Positions 1 through 5,053 of a stretch of 5,053 nucleotides of DNA are shown one piece after another. The notes beneath the pieces are model-generated. The model saw only the letters and a program-made list of their open reading frames with translations, did not search any database and had not been told where the DNA came from. Positions within the stretch are counted from its first letter, which is position 1, and each line of letters opens with the position of its first letter. This stretch comes from Opitutaceae bacterium (GTDB lineage Bacteria > Verrucomicrobiota > Verrucomicrobiae > Opitutales > Opitutaceae), in the NCBI GenBank assembly GCA_031266495.1, contig JAISAX010000585.1, positions 1 through 5,053 of the forward strand, given 5' to 3'. A program made the translations under genes and the position numbers.

Positions 1-47
1 CCCCCCCCCCGCCGGCCCGCCCCCGCGGCGGCGGCGGGGGGGGGGGG
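1..47. repeat. C10/G12 inverted repeat just past the adaptor gene
   Basis: Bases 1-14 (ten C then GCCG) are perfectly complementary to 32-45 (CGGC then ten G), with a 17-base G+C-only loop. The left arm is cut by the window edge and may be longer. The hairpin starts six bases after the adaptor stop codon. It has no T run, so it is not a classical intrinsic terminator; it could pause transcription, protect mRNA ends or be a slippage product. The G12 arm is at 36-47. Confidence 0.8.
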
Positions 48-53
48 CTTGGG

Positions 54-1412
54 TCAGGAGGCGGGAGCGCTGGCGCGCAGGATGACGGGGAGGCCGTCAG
101 CGAGGTCGTCGCCGCTGACTTCGGTGCGGCGTCCGTCGGTGAGGCCGACCTTGACCTGGACGGGGACGGGCCGGCCCTCGCGCAGGACCCAGATGCGGGC
201 GGTGCCGTTGACGCGACCGGCGGAGGTCGCCGTCGCCGACGACGACGCCGACGCGTCGCCGGTATCCGCGGGCCGGGACGGCGGGCGGCGCGGCGGGCCG
301 GGCATGAGGCTCTGGACAAAGGATTTTTTCTGCGCGGTCGCGGCGAAGGCGCCGCCAGCCGCGAGCGTGGCCTGCGGGTTGAAGCGGAAGGCGGCGGACG
401 GCACGAGATAGACGTTTTTGGCTTCGGCCACGTGGATGTCGGCGGTGGCCGTCATGCCGGGGCGGAGACTGAGGTCGTCATTGGCGACTTCGAGCTCGGT
501 CTCGTAGGTGACGACATTGTCGATGACCGCGGAGCCGTAGGAAACCTTGATCACGTTGGCCGACCAGGAGCGGTTGGGCCAGGCATCGACGGTGAAGGAC
601 GAAGCCTGGCCGTTGGCGACGCGACCGATGTCGGCCTCGGCGACGGCGACCTTGAGTTTCATGTGTTCGAGTTTTTCCGCGATGACGAAGAGCTCCGGCG
701 CGGTGAAGCTGGCGGCGACGGTCTGGCCGGGTTCGAGGGCGCGGGTGAGCACGATGCCGTTGATGGGCGACTTGATGATGGCCTTGCCGAGGTCGGTTTC
801 ATTGATGCCGAGCTCCGCCCTGGCCTGGCTGACGGAAGCCTGCGCGGCGAGCAGGTCGGCCCGGGCGCGGTCGGCGGCGGCGGTGGCGGTATCCATTTCG
901 AGCCGGGACGGCACCTTGCCACCGCTGAGCCGGTGAAGCTCCTGCTGGCGGGCGAGCGTGGCCTGCGCTTCCCCGAGCGTGGCCTCCGCCTGGGCGACGC
1001 CGGCCCGGGCCGAGGCGAGCCGGGCGCGGCTGCTTTCGGTTTCCTGCGCGAGCCGGGTCGTGTCGAGTTTGGCGAGCGGCTGGCCCCTGGTCACGTGGTC
1101 GTTGGTATCCACATACACTTCCAGGGTCGTGCCGGAAAGTTCGCTGCCGACAGTGACCTCGGTGGTGGGTTCGAGGTTGCCGGTGGCGGTGACGGTGAGG
1201 CGGATATCACCGCGGGCGAGCGTTTCGGTGACGAACGGCGGCGGCTGGCTGGCGGCGCGCGCCCGGGCGCTCCACCTGAACCAGGCGGCGACCGCGAGCA
1301 GCACGACGGCAACCGGCAACAACAGACGGAGGAGGCGGAGGAGGCGCGAGAGGCGGGAGCGTTGGTCGGCGCCATTATGCCGGATGAGTGTGGCGAGATC
1401 AGGAGTGGACAT
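54..1412 (-). CDS. MacA/HlyD-family periplasmic adaptor of a tripartite efflux system
   Basis: This is a membrane-fusion protein that would bridge an inner-membrane pump to an outer-membrane channel. From the ATG at 1412 it is 452 aa. It has a basic N-terminus with an RLLRLL repeat, then one membrane anchor at about residues 33-47. The first half of a lipoyl/barrel-sandwich domain follows (GNLEPTTEVTVGSELSG, about 78-93; GQPLAKLD, about 110-117). Next comes an Ala/Gln/Arg-rich coiled-coil hairpin (about 118-208). The second lipoyl half contains SPINGIVLTRALEPGQTV (about 215-232). A beta-barrel ends at RPGMTATADI (317-326), and the membrane-proximal domain ends in GLTDGRRTEVSGDDL. A Pro/Ser/Ala-rich insert of about 40 residues (near 362-402) interrupts that last domain. 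An in-frame TTG at 1451 would add 13 residues and overlap the upstream stop; I prefer the ATG because MSTPDLATL begins a more usual N-terminus. The barrel-sandwich signature resembles MacA, suggesting an ABC (MacB) partner, but an RND pump cannot be excluded because no pump gene is in view. Confidence 0.92.
   Translation of the reverse strand: MSTPDLATLIRHNGADQRSRLSRLLRLLRLLLPVAVVLLAVAAWFRWSARARAASQPPPFVTETLARGDIRLTVTATGNLEPTTEVTVGSELSGTTLEVYVDTNDHVTRGQPLAKLDTTRLAQETESSRARLASARAGVAQAEATLGEAQATLARQQELHRLSGGKVPSRLEMDTATAAADRARADLLAAQASVSQARAELGINETDLGKAIIKSPINGIVLTRALEPGQTVAASFTAPELFVIAEKLEHMKLKVAVAEADIGRVANGQASSFTVDAWPNRSWSANVIKVSYGSAVIDNVVTYETELEVANDDLSLRPGMTATADIHVAEAKNVYLVPSAAFRFNPQATLAAGGAFAATAQKKSFVQSLMPGPPRRPPSRPADTGDASASSSATATSAGRVNGTARIWVLREGRPVPVQVKVGLTDGRRTEVSGDDLADGLPVILRASAPAS
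1327..1344. repeat. 9-bp tandem repeat in the adaptor N-terminus
   Basis: Two exact copies of CGGAGGAGG (plus strand), with a diverged third copy at 1345-1353, encode the Arg-Leu-Leu repeats just before the membrane anchor of the adaptor. The repeat is in frame and only adds basic/hydrophobic residues on the cytoplasmic side. Confidence 0.8.
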
Positions 1413-1447
1413 GCGAAAAAAAGGGCCTGGCGTTTTGTGGCGCGGTT

Positions 1448-2902
1448 TCAACCTTCGGGGTCCCGCTCCCAGCCGCCGCCGAGGGATTTGTAGAGCTGGA
1501 TGTGCGCCGTGGTCCGGTCCGCCCTGGTGCCGACCTGCTGCTCCCGGAGGCCGAGCAAGGTACGCTGGGCATCGAGAACCGTGCCGAGATCGACGGTGCC
1601 GGCCTTGTACCGGAGCTCGGCGAGACTGGCGGCTTCGGCCGCGGCGGCGGTGGCCTTGTCGAGAATATCGAGGCGCTCCGCGGTGCGCTGCACGGCGACG
1701 AGCGCATCCTCCACTTCGGAAAGCGCGGTGAGCACGGCGGATTCGTAGCCGATGAGCGCCTGTTCCTCCAGGGCGCCCTGGATCCTGATCTGCTGGCGGA
1801 TATTGCCGGCATCGAAAAGCGGAGCGGACAGGCTGCCGACGATACTGCCGAGCGTGGAGTCGGGGGAAAAAAGCCGTCCGGCTTTCAGCGCCTCGACACC
1901 GAGCGAACCGCCGAGGTTGAGCGACGGGAGACGCTGGCGTTCGGCTGCGCCGGTGCGGGCGATCGCGGCCTCAAGACCGCGCTCGGCGGCGCGCACGTCG
2001 GGGCGCTGGCGGAGCGTGTCGGCCGGGATGCCGATGGCGATGCCGGCCGGGACGGCGGGCACGGGCCGGGACGGCGCGAGGAGCGTGTCGAGCGCGCCGG
2101 GGACGAGGCCGGAAAGGAGGGCGAGCCGGTTGCGGGTTTGCGAAATCGTCTGGCGAAGCGCGGGGAGCGCGGCGCGGGCCTGCTCGAGGGTGCTGACGGC
2201 CTGTTGCGTATCGAGGGCGGAGCCGGTGCCGGCCTGCTCGCGCCACCGGGCGATCTGCGTGGTCCCGGTGCGGGTTGCGAGCGTTTCCCCGACGACGGCC
2301 AGTTGCTCTTCCGCCGAGCGGAGCGAGACGTAGGCGGCGGCCACCTCGGCGGCGAGCGAGACGCGGGCGGCATGGTAATTTTCCTCCGTCCGGGCGAGGT
2401 CGGCGGTGGCGGCGTCGAGCGTCCGCCGTTGCCGGCCGAAGAGATCGATCTCCCAGCTCGCGTCGAGCCCGGCCGCGTAAGAATCGCCGCGGGTGGAGGC
2501 GCCGGTGTGGTGGTTGCGGTTGTAGTTTTCCCGGCCTGACACGCTGCCGGAGAGCGTCGGGAAAAGGTTGGCCATCTCGACGCCGCGCCGGGCGCGGGAT
2601 TCCTCGATCTTCGAAAGCGCGGTGCGGAGATCGGGGCTGGACTTCAGCGCTTCGGAGACGAGCCGGTCGAGAACGGGATCGTTGAAGCGGGTCCACCAGG
2701 CGACGAGGGCGACGGTGTCGAGCGGAGCGGAGGCCGGAGACGGAGAGGCGGCGGCGTGCTGCCACTGGCCGGGGACGGCGCCGGCGACGGAGGCCCGCCG
2801 GTCGGCTGTGCTCGCGCAGGAGCTGAGGCCGAGCAGCGCGGCGACGGCGAGCGAAGGCAGGCAGCGGACGCAGGCGGCGGGCGGGTGGCGGGTTTCGGTC
2901 AT
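1448..2902 (-). CDS. NodT/OprM-family outer-membrane efflux lipoprotein (TolC-like)
   Basis: This is the outer-membrane channel of a tripartite exporter: a trimeric beta-barrel continued by a periplasmic alpha-helical tunnel. From the ATG at 2902 it is 484 aa, usual for the family. The signal peptide ends in a lipobox (LGLSSC, Cys29), predicting a lipid-anchored N-terminus. Family motifs follow in order: WWTRFNDPVLDRLVSEAL, NLFPTLSGSVSG, SWEIDLFGRQRR and AAEVAAAYVSLRSAEEQL in the first helical repeat; then RQRPDVRAAERGLEAA, RLPSLNLGGSLG, PLFDAGNIRQQI and LYKSLGGGW in the second. An in-frame GTG at 2914 would add four residues (MNPT) and cannot be ruled out; neither start has a clear ribosome-binding site. 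A C16 tract lies just upstream. The adaptor gene follows within 35 bases (or overlaps its stop if TTG is used), so the two are almost certainly co-transcribed. Substrate is not predictable. Confidence 0.94.
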   Translation of the reverse strand: MTETRHPPAACVRCLPSLAVAALLGLSSCASTADRRASVAGAVPGQWQHAAASPSPASAPLDTVALVAWWTRFNDPVLDRLVSEALKSSPDLRTALSKIEESRARRGVEMANLFPTLSGSVSGRENYNRNHHTGASTRGDSYAAGLDASWEIDLFGRQRRTLDAATADLARTEENYHAARVSLAAEVAAAYVSLRSAEEQLAVVGETLATRTGTTQIARWREQAGTGSALDTQQAVSTLEQARAALPALRQTISQTRNRLALLSGLVPGALDTLLAPSRPVPAVPAGIAIGIPADTLRQRPDVRAAERGLEAAIARTGAAERQRLPSLNLGGSLGVEALKAGRLFSPDSTLGSIVGSLSAPLFDAGNIRQQIRIQGALEEQALIGYESAVLTALSEVEDALVAVQRTAERLDILDKATAAAAEAASLAELRYKAGTVDLGTVLDAQRTLLGLREQQVGTRADRTTAHIQLYKSLGGGWERDPEG

Positions 2903-2921
2903 GGTCGGATTCACGGTTCTT

Positions 2922-2937
2922 GGGGGGGGGGGGGGGG
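2922..2937. repeat. 16-nt poly-G/poly-C tract between metQ and the efflux gene
   Basis: A G16 run on the plus strand (C16 in the direction of transcription) fills part of the 55 bases between the metQ stop and the outer-membrane gene ATG, ending 19 bases before that ATG. The rest of the gap shows no clear promoter, terminator stem or Shine-Dalgarno. Changes in tract length would alter spacing in the 5' leader of the efflux gene. Confidence 0.95.
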
Positions 2938-2957
2938 AGGGAGGACACAGGCGGAGG

Positions 2958-3782
2958 CTACCAGCCTTTCACGACGCCGCCGGGGAAGATCTTTTCGGCG
3001 GCGGCGAGCACTTCGTCCGTCTGCCAGGTTTGCACGAGGGTGCGCACGGCGGGCGAGTCCTTGTTGTCCTCCCGCACCACGATGAGGTTCACGTAGGGGG
3101 AATCCTTGTCCTCCACAAACAGGCCGTCCCTGGTCGGGCTCAGGCCGATCTGGCCGGCGTAGGTCGTGTTGATGACGGCGAGGTCCACATCCGGCAGCGT
3201 GCGCGGGAGCTGCGCGGCCTCAAGTTCGAAGATTTTCAGTTTTTTCGGGTTTTGGACGATATCGAGAACAGTGGCATTGATCCCGGCTCCGGGCTTCAGT
3301 GTGACGAGCCCCTGCTTCTCCAGCAGGACGAGCGCGCGGCCGAGGTTGGTGGGATCGTTGGGCACGGCGACTTTCGCGCCGCCGGGCAGGGCGTCGAGGG
3401 ATTTTATCCGCAACGAGTAACCGGCGATCGGATACACGAAGGTGTTGCCCGCGACCACGAGCTTGTAGCCACGGTCGCTGATCTGCCGGTCGAGAAACGG
3501 ACGGTGCTGGAAGGCGTTGGCATCGAGCGACCCGTCGGCCAGCGCGGCGTTGGGCATGATGTAGTCGCTGAACGTGACGATCTCGACATCGAGCCCGTGG
3601 CGCTCCTTCGCGAGCCGTTTGACGATCTCCGCAAGCTGTTCCTCGGGACCGCCGATCACGCCAAGGCGCAGGAGGTTTTCGCGGGCCTTGCGACCGCAGC
3701 CGGTCAAGAGCACCAACGCCGGGAGGACGAGGGACGCGAGGAGGGACGCGAGGAGGAAGCGGAGGGACGGATGTGTGTGCAT
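2958..3782 (-). CDS. metQ: MetQ, D-methionine ABC transporter substrate-binding lipoprotein (NlpA family)
   Basis: This protein captures methionine in the periplasm and delivers it to the MetI permease. It is 274 aa, as usual for MetQ. The N-terminus has a signal peptide with a lipobox (LLTGC, Cys29), so the protein is membrane-tethered. The mature part matches the NlpA/MetQ family closely: LGVIGGPEEQLAEI (about 40-53), the TFSDYIMPNAAL and DANAFQHRPFLD ligand-binding stretches, GNTFVYPIAGYS, VAVPNDPTNLGRAL, LPRTLPDVDLAVINTTYAGQ, EDKDSPYVNLIV and the terminal GGVVKGW. The ATG at 3782 is chosen because it directly precedes the signal peptide; upstream in-frame extension runs inside metI and carries no signal sequence. 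It starts 19 bases after the metI stop, with no visible Shine-Dalgarno motif. A perfect 12-bp tandem duplication encodes part of the hydrophobic core. Other NlpA-family ligands (such as other amino acids) are possible, but the motif match favours methionine. Confidence 0.96.
   Translation of the reverse strand: MHTHPSLRFLLASLLASLVLPALVLLTGCGRKARENLLRLGVIGGPEEQLAEIVKRLAKERHGLDVEIVTFSDYIMPNAALADGSLDANAFQHRPFLDRQISDRGYKLVVAGNTFVYPIAGYSLRIKSLDALPGGAKVAVPNDPTNLGRALVLLEKQGLVTLKPGAGINATVLDIVQNPKKLKIFELEAAQLPRTLPDVDLAVINTTYAGQIGLSPTRDGLFVEDKDSPYVNLIVVREDNKDSPAVRTLVQTWQTDEVLAAAEKIFPGGVVKGW
3731..3754. repeat. 12-bp perfect tandem duplication in the metQ signal-peptide region
   Basis: Two exact copies of GGGACGCGAGGA (plus strand) encode the repeated Leu-Leu-Ala-Ser pattern in the hydrophobic core of the MetQ signal peptide. 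The unit is in frame, so copy change would lengthen or shorten the core by four residues. Confidence 0.9.
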
Positions 3783-3788
3783 GATGTC

Positions 3789-3802
3789 GAAAATCGAAAA
3801 TC
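3789..3802. repeat. 7-bp tandem repeat in the metI-metQ gap
   Basis: Two perfect copies of GATTTTC (minus strand) are followed by a diverged GACATC directly before the metQ ATG. The first base of the repeat is the last base of the metI TAG stop. The repeat occupies nearly all of the 19-base gap, leaving no visible ribosome-binding site. Confidence 0.8.
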
Positions 3803-4458
3803 TAGTAACGCCGGTCGGTCGCCCTGACCAGCCGTTCGCCGAGCCACTGGATCGCCTGGACGAGCACGATAAGGACAACGACCACGACGACCATGACAGC
3901 GCCGTCGAACCGCTGGTAACCGTAGCGGTAGCCGACATCGCCGAGACCCCCGCCGCCGACCGCGCCGGCCACGGCGGAGTAGTTGACGAGCGTGACAAAC
4001 GTGACGGTGGCGCCGTGCAACACGCCTGGCATCGCCTCCGGCAGCAGCACCCTCACGATTACGCAGCGCGACGAGGCCCCCAGCGATTGCGCCGCCTCGA
4101 TCAGGCTCGACGGCACTTCCCGCAGCGCGCCCTCGACCAGCCGGGCCATGAACGGAATCGCCCCCGCCGCCAGCGGCACGATAGCCGCCGGCACGCCGAT
4201 GGAAGTGCCGGTCACGAGGCGCGTAAACGGGACGATAGCCACGAGCAGGATGAGGAACGGGATGGAGCGACCGGCGTTGATGACCAGGCCGAGGAGCCGG
4301 TGCAGCGTCGGGTGGGCGGAGAACCGGTCCGGCCCCGTGACAAAGAGCGCCACGCCGAGCGGGATGCCGCCGAGCAGGCCGATGAGACCCGATGCCAGCA
4401 CCATGGCGAGCGTCTCGCCGAAGGCGCGGAGCAGAAGCAGGATCATGGCGGAAGTCAT
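3802..4458 (-). CDS. metI: MetI, methionine ABC transporter permease
   Basis: This is the inner-membrane channel subunit of the MetNIQ importer, working as a dimer with the MetN ATPase. It is 218 aa; Escherichia coli MetI is 217. About five hydrophobic segments are visible, including 16-40, 66-80, 90-104 and a Val-rich last helix at 186-203. The ATPase-coupling EAA loop is clear at 121-149 (EAAQSLGASSRCVIVRVLLP, then EAMPGVLHG). The conserved NYSAVAGAVGGGGLGD stretch follows at 159-174. The ATG overlaps the ruvX stop as ATGA, allowing translational coupling. A 14-bp tandem repeat directly precedes the start and no Shine-Dalgarno is seen. A second ATG four codons in (4446) is a less likely start. 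metQ follows 19 bases downstream. The expected metN partner is not next to it, so the ATPase must be encoded elsewhere if the transporter works. Confidence 0.96.
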   Translation of the reverse strand: MTSAMILLLLRAFGETLAMVLASGLIGLLGGIPLGVALFVTGPDRFSAHPTLHRLLGLVINAGRSIPFLILLVAIVPFTRLVTGTSIGVPAAIVPLAAGAIPFMARLVEGALREVPSSLIEAAQSLGASSRCVIVRVLLPEAMPGVLHGATVTFVTLVNYSAVAGAVGGGGLGDVGYRYGYQRFDGAVMVVVVVVLIVLVQAIQWLGERLVRATDRRY

Positions 4459-5009
4459 GCGTGGCAGAGGGAGCGTGGCAATGGGAGCGTGGAGCCGGAA
4501 ACGGAAAAATGCGCAGGCTGGCGGGACTTCCCCGCAGCGGCAAGCCCCCTTCCCTCGGGGGGGGGGGGGGGGGGGGGGCCTCCGGGGGCCGACCCCGCCG
4601 GCGGAAACCGCTGGTCGAGAAAATCCTGAAGGATCAGCGCCGCGGCCCGCGAATCGATGATCCCCTGGCTGCGAATCGCGCGAAGTTTTTTCTGCGACAG
4701 GCCGGACTCGGCCATATGCGAGGTGAGGCGCTCGTCGATCAGGTGAACGGGCAACGCAAACGCCTCGCGCAGGCTCTCCGCAAACGCCTCGACCTCCTTC
4801 GCCTTGAAGCCCGCCGAGCCGTTCATGTTGAGCGGATAACCGAGCACGAGGTCGGTGATGCGACGCTGCCGGATGACGGTCGCCAGCGCCTCGCGCCGCG
4901 CCGCCGGGTCGGCCTGCGTGAGCGCGGGCAGCGGCGTGGCGATGCCGAGTTCGTCGCCAAAGGCGAGCCCGATGCGGCGGGTGCCGTAGTCGATCCCGAG
5001 AGCGCGCAT
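4455..5009 (-). CDS. ruvX: RuvX/YqgF-family Holliday junction resolvase-like nuclease with poly-proline tail
   Basis: YqgF/RuvX proteins are RNase H-fold nucleases linked to pre-16S rRNA processing and Holliday-junction resolution. The conserved core is about the first 135 residues, close to the usual family length of 138 or so. It shows GIDYGTRRIGLAFGD at 5-19 (acidic residue Asp7), LVLGYPLNMNG at 54-64, IDERLTS at 91-97 (Asp92/Glu93) and IIDSRAAALILQDFLDQ at 117-133 (Asp119). These acidic residues match the family active site. After LDQRFPP the protein becomes low complexity, with seven consecutive prolines at 145-151 encoded by a C22 tract, then a tail with no recognisable domain. The open frame ends at 184 aa in a TGA overlapping the metI ATG. 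The tail sequence therefore depends entirely on homopolymer length and may not be a functional domain. The ATG start gives the standard MRALGIDYG opening. Confidence 0.92.
   Translation of the reverse strand: MRALGIDYGTRRIGLAFGDELGIATPLPALTQADPAARREALATVIRQRRITDLVLGYPLNMNGSAGFKAKEVEAFAESLREAFALPVHLIDERLTSHMAESGLSQKKLRAIRSQGIIDSRAAALILQDFLDQRFPPAGSAPGGPPPPPPPEGRGLAAAGKSRQPAHFSVSGSTLPLPRSLCHA
4459..4492 (-). repeat. 14-bp tandem repeat (2.4 copies) abutting the metI start codon
   Basis: Read on the minus strand, CCACGCTCCCATTG is followed by CCACGCTCCCTCTG and then CCACGC, which touches the metI ATG. The two full copies differ at two adjacent bases. The array is translated as the last part of the ruvX tail. 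Because 14 is not a multiple of three, loss or gain of a copy changes the ruvX reading frame relative to metI. It takes the place where a ribosome-binding site would be expected. Confidence 0.9.
4505..4538 (-). terminator. Possible weak intrinsic terminator between the ruvX core and metI
   Basis: On the minus strand, GCTG-CGGG, loop GAAGT, CCCG-(C)-CAGC forms an eight-pair stem with one bulged C (4517-4538). A T5 run follows at 4509-4505. The T run is seven bases from the stem, farther than in a typical intrinsic terminator, so this may be only an attenuating hairpin. It lies inside the open ruvX tail, which fits the idea that the functional part of ruvX ends earlier. Confidence 0.3.
4557..4578. 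repeat. 22-nt poly-G/poly-C homopolymer inside the 3' end of ruvX
   Basis: A run of 22 G on the plus strand (C22 in coding sense) encodes Pro145-151 of the ruvX product. It is flanked by another short G run (4584-4588), so the area can fold or form a quadruplex on the template strand. Its length sets the reading frame of the ruvX tail. A tract this long is prone both to replication slippage and to sequencing error, so the exact count is uncertain. Confidence 0.95.
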
Positions 5010-5021
5010 GTGCAGAAAAGT

Positions 5022-5043
5022 CTGAAAGCCTGAAGGCTGAAGG
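5022..5043. repeat. Short CTGAAGG-type tandem repeat upstream of ruvX
   Basis: On the plus strand CTGAAAGC, CTGAAGG and CTGAAGG follow each other, with an imperfect palindrome AGCCT-GA-AGGCT at 5027-5038. It sits 12 bases before the ruvX ATG, within the 44 visible bases upstream. No convincing promoter boxes or Shine-Dalgarno are visible in this stretch, though it is richer in A/T than the genes. Confidence 0.75.
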
Positions 5044-5053
5044 TTAAAAGGTG

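Noticed and set aside
1413..1451. TTG start for the adaptor, overlapping the upstream stop
   Set aside because: It would add 13 residues with no conserved feature; the ATG at 1412 gives a more normal N-terminus. It remains possible because the overlap geometry suits coupling.
432..3827. Long plus-strand open frames (432-1493, 1388-2539, 2568-3827)
   Set aside because: They run antisense to well-supported genes, are Gly/Arg/Glu-rich with no recognisable domain, and are expected by chance in high-GC DNA where stop codons are rare.
3783..3998. N-terminal extension of metQ to 3998
   Set aside because: The extra residues lie wholly within metI and precede the true lipoprotein signal peptide, which begins at the ATG at 3782.
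3704..4543. Minus-strand open frame overlapping metI in another frame
   Set aside because: Its translation is Arg/Pro/Ala-rich with no domain, while the metI frame carries a full permease. It matters only as the frame entered if the C22 tract loses one base.
3574..5033. Plus-strand open frames opposite metI and ruvX (3574-4629, 3983-4660, 4392-5033)
   Set aside because: They are antisense to conserved MetI and RuvX coding sequence and show no family motif.
5010..5053. Promoter or SAM-type riboswitch upstream of ruvX/metI
   Set aside because: Only 44 bases are visible, with no convincing -35/-10 pair and no room for a riboswitch aptamer.
1..5053. CRISPR array, tRNA, rRNA, transposase or attachment site
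   Set aside because: No spaced repeat array, cloverleaf, transposase motif or flanking direct repeats were seen; the repeats present are short tandem or homopolymer tracts.

Overview
This window is about 5 kb of high-GC DNA (roughly two-thirds G+C by eye). All five recognisable genes lie on the minus strand and are tightly packed. Two lipoproteins, a MetIQ methionine importer and a tripartite efflux system indicate a Gram-negative-type bacterium. The gene content, base composition and apparent lack of Shine-Dalgarno motifs would fit a verrucomicrobial (Opitutaceae-like) genome. That assignment is a weak impression, because no rRNA or other phylogenetic marker is present.

In transcription order (right to left): a YqgF/RuvX-family nuclease gene (5009-4455); metI, the methionine ABC permease (4458-3802), whose start codon overlaps the ruvX stop; metQ, the substrate-binding lipoprotein (3782-2958); a NodT/OprM-like outer-membrane efflux lipoprotein (2902-1448); and a MacA/HlyD-type periplasmic adaptor (1412-54). 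The metN ATPase is absent, and so is any inner-membrane efflux pump (MacB or RND). The pump gene could lie just left of position 1, and metN could lie right of 5053 or elsewhere in the genome. MetI and MetQ would import methionine or an analogue. The outer-membrane protein and adaptor would form the outer parts of a tripartite exporter. No sequence evidence links import to export beyond shared strand and close spacing.

The most unusual content is at the gene borders. Three long poly-C tracts (on the coding strand) sit at the 3' end of ruvX (C22, read as seven prolines), in the metQ/efflux-gene gap (C16), and just past the adaptor gene (C12, able to pair with a G10 run). Short direct repeats also lie directly before the starts of ruvX, metI and metQ; the metI one is a 14-bp unit abutting the ATG. 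Because ruvX runs through both the C22 tract and the 14-bp repeat, slippage in either would change its C-terminal tail. One extra C, or loss of one 14-bp unit, would join ruvX in frame to metI. I see no tRNA, rRNA, CRISPR array, transposase or attachment site. No gap between genes exceeds about 50 bases.
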